Shown: positions 27,056 to 38,094 of the stretch, in pieces | How the letters are laid out: every line of letters begins with the position of its first letter | How positions within the stretch are numbered: the stretch's first letter is position 1 | Source of the DNA: an uncultured Nitrosomonadales bacterium | GTDB taxonomy: Bacteria; Pseudomonadota; Gammaproteobacteria; Burkholderiales; Gallionellaceae | Assembly (NCBI GenBank): GCA_903858965.1 | Contig: CAIOKY010000070.1 | Location: 1 to 45,161 of the forward strand | DNA length: 45,161 nucleotides | Direction of reading: 5' to 3' | Notes under the pieces: generated by a model | What the model saw: the letters and a program-made list of their open reading frames with translations, nothing else | Told to the model about the DNA's origin: nothing | Databases searched by the model: none | Made by a program: the position numbers and the translations under genes

Positions 27056-28222
27056 TCAGCGCAGCATAACGTCGAACGGCATTTCTTTTTGTGAATCTGT
27101 TGCGTACCCGCGTTCTATCATCACGTGCATCCGTTCGCCGGGTCGTTTGTCGAACATAACGGATTTGAGGTCTATCAGGCTTGTCACTTTCACGCCATCG
27201 AGTGCAAGGATGCGATCGCCGGCAAGCATACCTGCGGCTTGTGCGGCACTGCCGGGGGTGAACTCGCTGATGCGCACGGAACCCAACCCATCGGTGATCG
27301 ACACGCCGAGCTTGCCTGCCTTTGGTAATTCCACAGCGCCTTTGGTTACCAATTGGTAATCGGCAATACCGGGATAATTTCCGAAATCGTTACCGTTGAT
27401 AATCACCACACTCTGGTTACCACCCAACCTCCGGTTGACCCGTTCCGGGATTCCGTCGCCGTACATCACATGCACCATGCCAGCGAGCACCACCATCCGT
27501 GATTGCGGATGAGCTTTCAGGTAGCGTGCCGCAGTGTCAGCCATGGATTCATCCCATAACAAGACACCCTCTACGAAAGTGTCAAACTGGTTACTGGTCG
27601 GATGGGAATTGAAGATGGTCTTCAATCGTTCCAGGTAGTGTTCGCTGGCGGGTTCAATGTCGCTCGGGGTTTGTGCCAGTTCAAGCGGGGTAAGGCTTTT
27701 CATGCCTTCATTGAAAACCTTGCTGTGAACCTCGTCAGATACATTCAGCGCCAGTACCGGGATATGCTTCTCACGAGCGAATTCAAAGATCGGTTGCATC
27801 AAACGATAATCCAGTTGCCAGCGCTTGAAGTATTCGGTCTTTCTTAGCATTTCCCGCTCGTCTATGCGCCCGGCGATGAAATCGTCCAGATACTGCTGAA
27901 ATGGCTGCTGAAAATATTCGACCCCGATGGCGAGATCGGGGTAATGCGCATACATGCTCTTTATGATGCGCAATTGATTCTGGTGATGTTCAAGCCGATC
28001 ATGAACTTCGCCTATAAAAATAGCGCGTTTTTTGGCCAGCTGTCTGGTAAGTTCATCCAGCTGTCGCCGGTTAGCCGGTTCAATCGGTATGGGTGAGAGG
28101 CTTGGGGTCGACGCAGAAACCGACGATGAGGAGTTGCCACTTTCTTGACCTAGCGAGCCGCAAGAAATACTTCCGGCAACCAAAGCCAGGATTATAGTAA
28201 GGCTCGTTCTCATGCTGACCAT
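27056..28222 (-). CDS. ChaN/Tiki-family lipoprotein with C-terminal PDZ domain
   Basis: The 388-residue product has a lipoprotein-like signal (MRTSLTIILALVAGSISCGS), a ChaN-like (haem-binding uptake/Tiki) domain (AIFIGEVHDRLEHHQNQLRI, IGVEYFQQPFQQYLDDFIAG, MVVLAGMVHVMYGDGIP) and a C-terminal PDZ domain (from about 300, SITDGLGSVRISEF, AAGMLAGDRILALDGV). ChaN of Campylobacter binds haem pairs and is iron regulated. ATG 28222 has GAGGA 10 bases upstream, using the ppk1 3' end; ATG 28213 is an alternative. It follows ppk1 on the same strand and is convergent with the M1 gene. Confidence 0.82.
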   Translation of the reverse strand: MVSMRTSLTIILALVAGSISCGSLGQESGNSSSSVSASTPSLSPIPIEPANRRQLDELTRQLAKKRAIFIGEVHDRLEHHQNQLRIIKSMYAHYPDLAIGVEYFQQPFQQYLDDFIAGRIDEREMLRKTEYFKRWQLDYRLMQPIFEFAREKHIPVLALNVSDEVHSKVFNEGMKSLTPLELAQTPSDIEPASEHYLERLKTIFNSHPTSNQFDTFVEGVLLWDESMADTAARYLKAHPQSRMVVLAGMVHVMYGDGIPERVNRRLGGNQSVVIINGNDFGNYPGIADYQLVTKGAVELPKAGKLGVSITDGLGSVRISEFTPGSAAQAAGMLAGDRILALDGVKVTSLIDLKSVMFDKRPGERMHVMIERGYATDSQKEMPFDVMLR

Positions 28223-28235
28223 ATGGATCGAGTCC

Positions 28236-30323
28236 TCAAGGGCTGGCCTTGACGGGCATATTGGCAAGCTGCGTGAGCAGTTCGATTTGAGCGCACTTTT
28301 TTGCGCTGCGGCGCGGCTGCTTGTGCCGATAATGACCTTCGCCATCCATGTCCCAGATTTGGCAATTGTCCTGCAGATAAATCTTCAGCCCTTCATTGAT
28401 CACGCGCTTCTTAAGCTTGGCGTCAAGCACGGGAAAACACACTTCGATGCGGCGGAAGAAATTCCTGTCCATCCAGTCCGCGCTGGCGAGATAAACGTTG
28501 TGCTTCAGGTCATTGCGAAAATAAAAGATCCGTGAGTGCTCCAGAAAACGCCCGATCACCGAATGAACCCTGATGTTTTCCGAAAGTTTTGCAACGCCCG
28601 GGCGCAATGCGCATACCCCGCGCACGATCAGATCAATTTTCACACCAGCTTGTGACGCTTCATAAAGCGCATTGATGGTTTCCGCCTCCAGCAACGCATT
28701 CATCTTGGCGATGATGTGGGCACGCTTGCCTGACTTGGCGAGGCGGGTCTCATTCTGAATTGAGCGCAACACCTCCATGTGCATCGAAAATGGCGATTGC
28801 CACAAATGGTTAAGCGCGCGCGCCTTGCCGAGGCTGGTAAGTTGTCCGAACACCTCGTTTACGTCCGCACAAATCTCTTCATTGCAGGTGAACAGTCCGA
28901 AATCGGTATAAAACCCGGCTGTACGGGGATGATAATTACCGGTGCCGAGGTGCACATAGCGGCGCAATTTGCCGTCCTCGCGACGAACCACCATCAGCAT
29001 CTTCGCGTGGGTCTTGTGGCCCACTACGCCATACACTACGTGAGCACCGACTTCTTCCAGCCTGCTGGCCCAGTTGATGTTGGCTTCCTCGTCAAAGCGC
29101 GCGAGTAGCTCGACTACTACCGTCACTTCCTTGCCGAGCTGGGTGGCCGCGATCAACGCTTCCATCAGTGCTGAATCGACGCCGGTGCGATAGACCGTCT
29201 GCTTGATGGCGACCACTTTCGGGTCGCTGGCAGCCTGTTGAATGAAATCAATCACCGGTTTGAAGGATTGGAAAGGATGGTGCAGCAGCACATCGCTTTT
29301 GCGCATCACCTTGAATATATCCGCGCCCTTTTTTTGCAACACGCTGGGCACGCCGGGAGAAAAAGCCGGGAACTTCAGGTCATCGCGCGCCACCTGGTTT
29401 GGAATATCCATCAGGCGCACCAGATTGACTGGCCCGTCCACGCGATATAAATCGCCTGGCCCCAGTTCGAATTGTTGCAACAGGTACTCGGCCACTTGCG
29501 GCGAACAGTTGTCGGTAACTTCCAACCGTACCGCGTTGCCGAAGTGGCGTTGCGGCAATTCACCCTGCAAACTGGTACGCAGATTTTTCACTTCTTCATC
29601 GTCCACAAACAGGTTGCTGTTACGCGTCACGCGGAACTGGTGGCAACTTAATACTTCCATGCCGCCGAACAGTTCACCGACATGGGCATGCAGGATGGAA
29701 GAAAGGAATACGAAGCCGTGCGCGCAGCCACTGATTGTCTGCGGCAATGGAATGGTGCGCGGCAATACGCGCGGCGCCTGCACGATGGCCTTGGCGGAGT
29801 TGCGCCCGAAGGCATCCTTGCCTTGCAGCTCTACCGCGAAGTTCAGGCTTTTGTTGAGCACACGCGGGAATGGATGCGACGGGTCAAGCCCGATAGGGGT
29901 TAGTACCGGCATTACTTGATTGAAGAAAAACTCCCGTACCCAGACACGTTGCGCATCGTTCCAGCTGGTGCGACGCAGGAAACGGATGCCTTCCTGGTCA
30001 AGGGCGGGGAGGATGCTGTCGTTGAGTATCAGGTATTGCCGCGAGATAAGCTTGTGCGCCTGTTCACGAACCAGCATCAGGGTCTGCTGGGCGTCCATAC
30101 CATCCGGGCCGGCAGGAACACCGGCAAGGTTGAGCTGTTCTATCAGCCCGGCCACGCGGATCTCAAAAAATTCGTCGAGATTGCTGCTGACGATACAAAG
30201 ATATTTCAGCCGTTCCAGCAGCGGGATCGTTGTGTCTTCAGCCTGGGCCAGCACGCGGCGATTAAACTCGAGTTGCCCAAGCTCGCGATTCAGGAATTGC
30301 TGCGGGGCGAATTTTTTAGCCAA
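28236..30323 (-). CDS. ppk1: Ppk1, polyphosphate kinase
   Basis: PPK1 makes polyphosphate from ATP through a phosphohistidine. The 695-residue product has the N and head domains (FLNRELGQLEFNRRVLAQA, SSNLDEFFEIRVAGL), the catalytic region VHLGTGNYHPRTAGFYTDFG, and the second His motif VIGRFLEHSRIFYF, with SADWMDRNFFRRIEVCFPV near the end. The start is TTG at 30323 with AGAGG 7 bases upstream. It lies 11 bases after yggX and 13 before chaN. The paired use of polyphosphate (pap) is encoded at 19973-21460. Confidence 0.95.
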   Translation of the reverse strand: MAKKFAPQQFLNRELGQLEFNRRVLAQAEDTTIPLLERLKYLCIVSSNLDEFFEIRVAGLIEQLNLAGVPAGPDGMDAQQTLMLVREQAHKLISRQYLILNDSILPALDQEGIRFLRRTSWNDAQRVWVREFFFNQVMPVLTPIGLDPSHPFPRVLNKSLNFAVELQGKDAFGRNSAKAIVQAPRVLPRTIPLPQTISGCAHGFVFLSSILHAHVGELFGGMEVLSCHQFRVTRNSNLFVDDEEVKNLRTSLQGELPQRHFGNAVRLEVTDNCSPQVAEYLLQQFELGPGDLYRVDGPVNLVRLMDIPNQVARDDLKFPAFSPGVPSVLQKKGADIFKVMRKSDVLLHHPFQSFKPVIDFIQQAASDPKVVAIKQTVYRTGVDSALMEALIAATQLGKEVTVVVELLARFDEEANINWASRLEEVGAHVVYGVVGHKTHAKMLMVVRREDGKLRRYVHLGTGNYHPRTAGFYTDFGLFTCNEEICADVNEVFGQLTSLGKARALNHLWQSPFSMHMEVLRSIQNETRLAKSGKRAHIIAKMNALLEAETINALYEASQAGVKIDLIVRGVCALRPGVAKLSENIRVHSVIGRFLEHSRIFYFRNDLKHNVYLASADWMDRNFFRRIEVCFPVLDAKLKKRVINEGLKIYLQDNCQIWDMDGEGHYRHKQPRRSAKKCAQIELLTQLANMPVKASP

Positions 30324-30334
30324 ACTGCAACCTC

Positions 30335-30607
30335 TTAATTTTTTGGAGGCACATATCCATCCGGCATTTGCACTCCCTCACCAAAGAAATACTTTTCCAT
30401 CATCGTGGCGAGAAATTTGCGTGCCGCCGCATCGGCGAGGTTAAGGCGGTTTTCATTCACCTGCATGGTCTGGAATTTAAGCCAGCCCTGCCAGGCTTCC
30501 TTGGAAACGTTCTCAAAGATACGCTGACCCAATGCACCGGGGTAAGGGGGACGATCCAGGCCCTCTGCCTCGCGTCCCAGTTTCACACATCTAACCATTC
30601 TTGCCAT
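30335..30607 (-). CDS. yggX: YggX, Fe(II)-trafficking / oxidative damage protection protein
   Basis: The 90-residue product ([20 protein letters not shown]) has the family cysteine near the N-terminus, the [20 protein letters not shown] core and KYFFGEG near the end, matching YggX. The family protects Fe-S clusters and labile iron from oxidative damage. ATG 30607 is chosen as the conserved start; an upstream frame adds 9 residues. It is the gene before ppk1. Confidence 0.93.
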   Translation of the reverse strand: MARMVRCVKLGREAEGLDRPPYPGALGQRIFENVSKEAWQGWLKFQTMQVNENRLNLADAAARKFLATMMEKYFFGEGVQMPDGYVPPKN

Positions 30608-30736
30608 GCTTATCCCCAACCGAACTATTGTCACTTTGAATTATGACATTTAGATGAAAGCCATGCGCAATCATATTGCGATGGTGCGGCGCACATAAAT
30701 CAGTAAAGTGGTGCCAGCAGGGATTGCAGATGATGG
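30608..30736. other. Intergenic gap between uppP and yggX with a small dyad
   Basis: No gene is evident. It contains CGCAAT-CAT-ATTGCG at 30666-30680, a perfect 6-bp inverted repeat that could be a regulator site or a weak stem. No T-tract follows it on the minus strand, so a rho-independent terminator is not supported. Confidence 0.35.
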
Positions 30737-31561
30737 TCAGGCGGCCGACCAGCTTACCAGCCCGCTGTAATACGTGCCCAACACAACCATGCCGAAGACG
30801 ATGCGATACCAGGCGAACACGGTAAAATCGTGGCTGCTGATATAGCGCAGCAACCAGCGTACGCACAAGAACGCCGAGATGAATGAAGCGATGAAGCCGA
30901 TCGTCCACATTCCCCAGTCGTCGCTGGAAAGCAACGCACGTTCCTTGTATAGATCATAGAGCGTGGCGGCAATTAACGTCGGCATTGCGAGAAAAAAGGT
31001 AAACTCCGTCGCCGCCTTGCGGCTCAAGCCGAAAAATAGTCCGCCGATGATGGTCGCGCCGGAACGAGAGGTGCCAGGAATCAATGCCAGCGCTTGCGCA
31101 CAGCCTATCTTTAACCCATCTTTCCAGTTCAGGTCGTCGACCGATACCACACTCACCGTATGCTGGCGTTTTTCCGCCCAAAGAATGAAGAGTGCGCCGA
31201 TAATGGATGTGACTGCGACAGTGATCGGATTGAACAGGGCTTCCTTGATGTGCTTGCCGAAAGCCAGGCCGATCAGTGCCAGTGGCATAAAGGCAATCAT
31301 GATGTTGAAGGTAAAACGTTGTGCGGCCGCTTCACGTCGCTGTAACCCGGCTAACACCAGCATGATCTTGGCGCGGTATTCCCACATCACGGCCAGGATC
31401 GCTGCCGACTGGATCACTATCTCGAACAGCTTGCCGCGCTCGTCATTGAAATTGAGCAGGTTACCTACTACGATCAAGTGTCCGGTAGAAGAGATCGGCA
31501 GGAATTCGGTCAACCCTTCCACGATGCCCAGTATCAGGGCTTTCCAGTAAATCAGATCCAT
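30737..31561 (-). CDS. uppP: UppP, undecaprenyl-diphosphatase (BacA type)
   Basis: UppP recycles undecaprenyl pyrophosphate for peptidoglycan and polysaccharide synthesis at the inner membrane. The 274-residue product has about eight membrane segments and both active-site motifs: [14 protein letters not shown] at the N-terminus and [13 protein letters not shown] in the middle. It is followed by a 129-base gap before yggX. Confidence 0.94.
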   Translation of the reverse strand: MDLIYWKALILGIVEGLTEFLPISSTGHLIVVGNLLNFNDERGKLFEIVIQSAAILAVMWEYRAKIMLVLAGLQRREAAAQRFTFNIMIAFMPLALIGLAFGKHIKEALFNPITVAVTSIIGALFILWAEKRQHTVSVVSVDDLNWKDGLKIGCAQALALIPGTSRSGATIIGGLFFGLSRKAATEFTFFLAMPTLIAATLYDLYKERALLSSDDWGMWTIGFIASFISAFLCVRWLLRYISSHDFTVFAWYRIVFGMVVLGTYYSGLVSWSAA

Positions 31562-31655
31562 AGCTATCTTTCAGGTGACTCGGTGGGTAGGGATTGAGAC
31601 TCTCCCCGCAAGCGGAATACTTGCTGAGGCAAGTTTAAGATTCATACTGAGAGTT

Positions 31656-31685
31656 ATAAAAAACAAGGCCGTTGTTCGGCCTTGT
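31656..31685 (-). terminator. Rho-independent terminator after dodecin
   Basis: ACAAGGCCG and CGGCCTTGT form a perfect 9-bp stem around TTGTT at 31663-31685, followed on the minus strand by a run of six T. It lies 7 bases after the dodecin stop and should end the thiC-dodecin transcript. Confidence 0.85.
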
Positions 31686-31691
31686 CCTTAC

Positions 31692-31910
31692 TTACTTCTT
31701 TTTGTCGTACTTGAACGACAAGGCCACTCTTGCCCGGTAAGCGGCCACTTTGCCATCTTCAATCGCCATATCCAGTTTGATTACTTCGGCAACCCTGAGG
31801 TCGCGCAAGGTCTTTGAAGCGGCGTTGACCGCGTTCGCGGCGGCATCTTCCCAGGATTTCTTGCTGGTTCCGACGAGTTCTGTAATACGATAAACGCTGT
31901 CTGCTGTCAT
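31692..31910 (-). CDS. Dodecin-family protein
   Basis: The 72-residue product (MTADSVYRITELVGTSKKSW) has the dodecin fold: strand-helix, then LRDLRVAEVIKLDMAIEDGKVAAYRARVALSF. Dodecins form hollow dodecamers that store flavins or CoA. The Trp and Gln that stack flavin in classical dodecins (LRWIEV...Q) are replaced by Val and Lys here, so flavin binding may be weak or changed. AAGGAG lies 7 bases before the ATG. It is 60 bases after thiC and ends at a clear terminator. Confidence 0.85.
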   Translation of the reverse strand: MTADSVYRITELVGTSKKSWEDAAANAVNAASKTLRDLRVAEVIKLDMAIEDGKVAAYRARVALSFKYDKKK

Positions 31911-31970
31911 GACTTTCTCCTTTTGATAATGATGAACATCAGTAGTTGAGATGGTGATGCAGTGTTGCAG

Positions 31971-33866
<1,896 letters not shown>

Positions 33867-33894
33867 CTAAATATTCGGGGGCATCGAGTAGATG

Positions 33895-33981
33895 CTTCCC
33901 TACGACGGCATTACCCGTACAGGTTCAAAGGGTGTATCTCACTCCGCCCATTTATGATGTCGGCGAAGACCCCTAGCGAAG
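33895..33981 (-). promoter_or_regulatory. TPP riboswitch (THI element) of thiC
   Basis: The minus strand reads GGGGTC...GGAGTGAGATACACCC, then TTTGAACCTGTACGGG and TAATGCCGTCGTAGGGAAG, the conserved THI-box order. The P1 stem pairs CTTCGCTA at 33974-33981 with TAGGGAAG at 33895-33902, one mismatch, and can extend by two pairs. It lies 37 bases before the thiC ATG. A hairpin GCATC/GATGC at 33881-33895 overlaps P1 and a second GCATC overlaps the ribosome binding site. Confidence 0.92.
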
Positions 33982-34104
33982 CCCGCAAGGTAATGGAAAG
34001 GTCATCGAAAAGCAAGCCAAACTCTGCATCATTGAGCCATGGGGGAGGGCTTGCTATACTACTACGCTGAACACACGGTAATGAAGACCAATTTGGGAGT
34101 GGGA

Positions 34105-34761
34105 ATGCTGGATATGGAACAGGCGCGTTTCAACATGATAGAGCAGCAGATTCGCCCATGCGAGGTGCTGGAAGGGCGGATTCTGGAATTGCTCAAACAC
34201 GTGCGTCGCGAGCATTATGTGCCGAAAGACAAACGCGAAATGGCATTCATGGATATGGAAATCCCGCTGGGTTATGGGGCATCCATGTGGCAACCCAAGT
34301 TGGAAGCGCGTACTGTGCAAGAGTTGCATCTTACCCGCAGCGACAAGGTGTTGGAGGTGGGCACCGGGAGCGGCTACCTGACGGCACTTCTTTCTGTGTT
34401 GGCGGGACACGTGACTTCGGTCGAGATCGTGCCGGAGTTGAGTGCGATGGCCAAACAATGCCTGCATGCATACCACCACGAAAATGTCACTCTGGAAATC
34501 GGCGATGCGGCACACGCTTGGGGCAACGGCGCGAGTTACGATGTCATCGTGCTGACTGGCTCGACGCCGGTGTTGCCAGAAACATTTCAGAACAGCCTAA
34601 ATATTGGCGGCAGGTTGTTTGCTATCGTCGGCGATGCGCCGGTGATGGAAGCCAGGCTGATCACTCGCGTTGCACCCGATACCTACGAGACTGTCAACAT
34701 CATGGAGACTTGTGTTGCGCCGCTGCGGAATGCGCTGCAGCCAAACCGGTTCGTATTCTGA
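34105..34761 (+). CDS. Protein-L-isoaspartate methyltransferase-family protein
   Basis: The 218-residue product (MLDMEQARFNMIEQQIRP) has a SAM motif VLEVGTGSGYLTALL and VTSVEIVPEL, typical of the Pcm/PIMT family. The PIMT substrate motif (GQTISQP) is changed to LGYGASMWQP, so true isoaspartate repair is doubtful. Members of this subgroup often precede tolC in betaproteobacteria, as here. ATG 34105 has GGGAG 6 bases upstream; an ATG at 34081 has none. Confidence 0.8.
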   Translation: MLDMEQARFNMIEQQIRPCEVLEGRILELLKHVRREHYVPKDKREMAFMDMEIPLGYGASMWQPKLEARTVQELHLTRSDKVLEVGTGSGYLTALLSVLAGHVTSVEIVPELSAMAKQCLHAYHHENVTLEIGDAAHAWGNGASYDVIVLTGSTPVLPETFQNSLNIGGRLFAIVGDAPVMEARLITRVAPDTYETVNIMETCVAPLRNALQPNRFVF

Positions 34762-34801
34762 GTGAACTCTTAAAGATTGCGCAATATGGCGATAAGTTAT
34801 A

Positions 34802-34819
34802 TATTAGTATAATCTAATA
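34802..34819. promoter_or_regulatory. Dyad over a TATAAT box upstream of tolC
   Basis: TATTAG and CTAATA form a perfect 6-bp inverted repeat around TATAAT (34808-34813), a consensus -10 box. The site lies 22 bases before the tolC-like ATG, leaving a short leader. No -35 at 17 bases is convincing, which suits an activator or a repressor-controlled promoter. Confidence 0.45.
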
Positions 34820-34840
34820 CATGGTTGCGCAAAGATCTTA

Positions 34841-36169
34841 ATGAAACTCAATTCGATTTTGTTGGCGATATTGCTGGCCGCAAGCAACTGGGCCGGGGCT
34901 GTCGATTTGCTGGAAACCTTCCATGCCGCACAGGCGAACGATCCAGTGTTCGCTGCCGCGCGCGCCGCGCAACAAGCGGGCCAGGAAAAATTGCCGCAAG
35001 GCCGTTCTTTGTTGATGCCCTCGATTAATCTTAGCGCAAACACCACGTTTAACAATCTGGATACCCAGTACCATCCGGACCAACCCCCGTTCCTTACGAG
35101 CGGCACACATCAATACAACAGCAACGGTTATGGTGTGAATTTGGTGCAACCGTTGTTCCGCCAGCAAAACTGGCTGGCGTATAGCGAATCCGAATTGCAG
35201 GCCGCGCAAGCCGACATTCAACTAAGGATCGCCGCGCAGGATTTGATTCTGCGCACCGCACAGGCTTACTTCGACGTGCTGATCGCGCAGGATAGCGTGG
35301 GACTTGCAGAGGCGCAAAAGACCGCCATCTCTGAACAGCTTGAACAAGCCAAGCGTAACTTTGAAGTGGGTAGTGCCACCGTCACCGACACGCTCGAAGC
35401 ACAAGCTCGTTATGACCAGACCGGTGCGCAGCAGATCGCAGCGCAAAATAATCTGGAGATCAAGCTTAGTGCATTGCAACAACTGATCAATACGGTGCCG
35501 AAAGATATCAAGCCGCTCGGCAAGCAATTCAAGCTGGAAGTTCCGCAGCCTGTGGACATCGAAAAATGGGTGGACACCGCACAGTTGAGCAATCTTCAGC
35601 TTGCCATGGCGCAGGCAAACGCGGAGATTGCCGACAAAGAGGTGGCGCGCAATCGCGGCGGCCATTACCCGACCCTTGATCTGGTTGCCAACTATACGCA
35701 AAACAACGCGAATGGCGGCAGCTTTGGAATTGGTATCGATACCACCAGCAAGAGCATCGGCGTGCAGTTGAATATGCCCCTGTTCCAGGGTGGGGTGGTT
35801 AGCTCTAAGTGGCGTGAGGCTTCAGCGAATCTTGAGCGAGCCAGACAGGAGCTGGAAAGCGCCCGTCGCAACGTTGCGCAGCAAACCCGCCAGGCTTATC
35901 TGGGTGTGGTCAGTGGTGTTGCCCAGGTTCAGGCGTTACAACAGGCGCTCGCGTCGAGTATAAGCGTACTGGACGCCAGCAAGCTGGGACATGAGATTGG
36001 TGTGCGCACCAACCTGGATGTCCTGAATGCCCAGCAACAACTCTATTCCACCCGGCGTGATTTGTATCAGGCCCAATACAACTACCTGATCAGCCAATTG
36101 CAGTTGAAAGCGGCGGTCGGCTCCCTGGGCGAAGATGATTTGGGCAAGGTAAATCAGGCGCTCTATTAA
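34841..36169 (+). CDS. tolC: TolC-family outer-membrane channel
   Basis: The 442-residue product has a signal peptide (MKLNSILLAILLAASNWAGA) and two TolC repeats (from DLLETFHAAQANDPVFAAAR and from ADKEVARNRGGHYPTLDLVA), including VQPLFRQQNWLAYSE and MPLFQGGVVSSKWREA. It lacks a lipobox, unlike the OprM-type channel of the pump operon, and matches the TolC type I secretion/efflux class. It serves exporters encoded elsewhere. It follows the PIMT-like gene by 79 bases containing a candidate promoter. Confidence 0.92.
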   Translation: MKLNSILLAILLAASNWAGAVDLLETFHAAQANDPVFAAARAAQQAGQEKLPQGRSLLMPSINLSANTTFNNLDTQYHPDQPPFLTSGTHQYNSNGYGVNLVQPLFRQQNWLAYSESELQAAQADIQLRIAAQDLILRTAQAYFDVLIAQDSVGLAEAQKTAISEQLEQAKRNFEVGSATVTDTLEAQARYDQTGAQQIAAQNNLEIKLSALQQLINTVPKDIKPLGKQFKLEVPQPVDIEKWVDTAQLSNLQLAMAQANAEIADKEVARNRGGHYPTLDLVANYTQNNANGGSFGIGIDTTSKSIGVQLNMPLFQGGVVSSKWREASANLERARQELESARRNVAQQTRQAYLGVVSGVAQVQALQQALASSISVLDASKLGHEIGVRTNLDVLNAQQQLYSTRRDLYQAQYNYLISQLQLKAAVGSLGEDDLGKVNQALY

Positions 36170-36223
36170 CGGGAACACGGCAGAAGAAAAAACGGCTGGC
36201 CTTGTTTCCTGTCACCTTATCAC

Positions 36224-36253
36224 TTGACAGCATCGGGCTGTGGCTGTTTAAAT
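36224..36253 (+). promoter_or_regulatory. Sigma70-type promoter of the polysaccharide operon
   Basis: TTGACA at 36224-36229 is followed after 17 bases by TTTAAA (36247-36252), or after 18 by TTAAAT. Transcription would start near 36259, about 24 bases before the regulator ATG. Confidence 0.6.
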
Positions 36254-36260
36254 ATGGACT

Positions 36261-36275
36261 GTTCATTTGCTGAAC
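36261..36275. promoter_or_regulatory. GTTCA/TGAAC inverted repeat at the operon start
   Basis: GTTCA-TTTGC-TGAAC is a perfect 5-bp dyad with a 5-base spacer, placed at about +3 to +17 of the predicted transcript and 7 bases before the MarR gene. It is a candidate autoregulatory operator or a small leader hairpin that could block the start codon, which has no clear ribosome binding site. Confidence 0.4.
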
Positions 36276-36282
36276 GCACCCC

Positions 36283-36630
36283 ATGTTCGACGACGATACC
36301 AGCTACGGCCTGCTCAAAACACTGGAGAACAACCCGGACCTTTCCCAAAGAGATTTGGCAAAACGTTTGGGCGTCAGCCTTGGCAAAGTCAACTTTTGCC
36401 TCAATGCGCTGATCGAAAAAGGCTGCCTGAAGGTCAATAATTTTCGCAACAGCGAGAACAAACTGGCTTATGCCTATCTGCTCACGCCGCGCGGCGTCGA
36501 AGAAAAAGCGCGCATCACTGTGCGCTTCCTCAAATACAAAATGCAGGAATACGAGCAGCTGCGCGCTGAAATAAAAGAATTGAAGCGCGAGGCGGAACAA
36601 AAAGGCTTGCTGGAGAACATCCATGAATGA
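36283..36630 (+). CDS. MarR-family EPS-associated transcriptional regulator
   Basis: The 115-residue product ([20 protein letters not shown]) has a winged helix ([54 protein letters not shown]) and a C-terminal coiled coil ([17 protein letters not shown]) for dimerisation. This matches the small MarR subgroup found at the head of exopolysaccharide gene clusters. It overlaps manC by 8 bases and probably controls the operon that follows. The signal it senses is unknown. Confidence 0.88.
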   Translation: MFDDDTSYGLLKTLENNPDLSQRDLAKRLGVSLGKVNFCLNALIEKGCLKVNNFRNSENKLAYAYLLTPRGVEEKARITVRFLKYKMQEYEQLRAEIKELKREAEQKGLLENIHE

Positions 36631-38032
36631 ATGTCAGGTTCACGCCGTGATACTTGCCGGCGGCAGTGGCAGCCGCTTGTGGCCCTTGTCGCGCCAGCAT
36701 CTTCCCAAGCAATTCTTGTCGCTGGATGGTGATGCATCGTTGCTGCAAACTACCATCAATCGCCTGTCACCGGTGATCAGGGCAAAGGATGTTTTGATCG
36801 TCACGCAGGAGGCCCATGCCAAAGGCGAGGCGTACCATGCCCTGTTGCCTTACCAGACGCTGTTCGAGCCCGTTGCGCGTAATACCGCGCCCGCAATCGC
36901 ATTGGCAGCCGCTTACCTGATGGCAGATGGCACAGACCCGATCATGGTCGTACTACCCGCCGACCACATCATCAAGAATGAGGTGCGATTTCGTGAGCAT
37001 CTGAATATTGCGATCAATGCCGCCGAAGACGGCAAACTCATCACCTTCGGAATTCAACCCACCCGGCCAGATACCGGTTTCGGCTACGTCAAGGCGCATC
37101 GCGGCGATACGCCGGACATCTATGCAGTAGAACGTTTCACTGAAAAACCCGACGGGGTTACTGCCGAACAGTTCTTGAAAGAGGGCGGGTATTACTGGAA
37201 TTCTGGCATGTTTGTGTGGCGTGCTTCGGTGATACTTGCGGAAATACGCCAGCATTTGCCCGCCGTAGATAAAGTGATACAAACCATTATCACTGAAAGC
37301 CGCAGTGCAGGAACATTCCAGCAGGCCGTTGAAAAGTATTTCCCTGCGATGCCCTCCATTTCCATTGACTACGGCGTGCTTGAAAAATCCAGCCGCGTTT
37401 CGCTCGTACCCTGTGATATCGGCTGGAACGATGTCGGTAGCTGGCAGGCTGTGCATGAGATTGCAAACAAGGATGCAAACGGCAACGCGCTGCAAGGCAA
37501 TGTCATCGCAGTGGATTGCAGGAACAGTTTGATTCGCTCCGAAAAACGGCTGGTTGCGGCAATCGGTGTAGAAGACCTTTGCATCATCGAGACTGCCGAT
37601 GCCGTGCTTGTTTCGAAAAGCGATCAGACCCAGCGAGTGCGTGAAGTGGTCGATGTCCTGCATCAGCGCGGCTCCACGGAGCATGTCTATCATGCCAAGG
37701 TCAATCGCCCATGGGGCAGCTACACAGTGCTTGAGGAAGATAGGGATGGATTCAAGATCAAGCGTATCGAAGTCGTTCCCGGCGGGCGCCTCAGCCTGCA
37801 AAGCCACAAGCGACGCTCGGAGCATTGGGTCGTGGTCTCCGGTACGGCCACGGTGACCAACGGCGAAGAAGTAATCACGGTACACAAGAATCAAAGCACA
37901 TATATTCCGATAGGTTCGAAACATCGCCTGGAAAATCACGGCAGCGAACCGCTGCATATCGTCGAGATACAGGTCGGTGATTATCTTGGCGAAGACGATA
38001 TTCAGCGTTTCGAAGACAACTATGGCCGATAA
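36623..38032 (+). CDS. manC: ManC/AlgA-type mannose-1-phosphate guanylyltransferase / mannose-6-phosphate isomerase
   Basis: The 469-residue bifunctional product has an N-terminal nucleotidyltransferase ([42 protein letters not shown]) and a C-terminal cupin isomerase ([32 protein letters not shown]). It makes GDP-mannose for the gmd and fcl enzymes that follow. The ATG lies inside the end of the regulator gene. Confidence 0.95.
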   Translation: MNECQVHAVILAGGSGSRLWPLSRQHLPKQFLSLDGDASLLQTTINRLSPVIRAKDVLIVTQEAHAKGEAYHALLPYQTLFEPVARNTAPAIALAAAYLMADGTDPIMVVLPADHIIKNEVRFREHLNIAINAAEDGKLITFGIQPTRPDTGFGYVKAHRGDTPDIYAVERFTEKPDGVTAEQFLKEGGYYWNSGMFVWRASVILAEIRQHLPAVDKVIQTIITESRSAGTFQQAVEKYFPAMPSISIDYGVLEKSSRVSLVPCDIGWNDVGSWQAVHEIANKDANGNALQGNVIAVDCRNSLIRSEKRLVAAIGVEDLCIIETADAVLVSKSDQTQRVREVVDVLHQRGSTEHVYHAKVNRPWGSYTVLEEDRDGFKIKRIEVVPGGRLSLQSHKRRSEHWVVVSGTATVTNGEEVITVHKNQSTYIPIGSKHRLENHGSEPLHIVEIQVGDYLGEDDIQRFEDNYGR

Positions 38033-38094
38033 ATGCCCGGGGTCGACAGGCGACTGGCACAGATAGACGAGCAACATTGAAGAGAGTGGAAATA

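Noticed and set aside
30666-30680. CGCAAT-CAT-ATTGCG as a terminator of uppP
   Set aside because: The stem is short and AT-containing and is not followed by a run of T on the minus strand; kept only as a minor dyad in the gap annotation.
36953-38077. 374-codon minus-strand frame opposite manC
   Set aside because: manC is intact and family-typical throughout; the opposite frame has unnatural composition.
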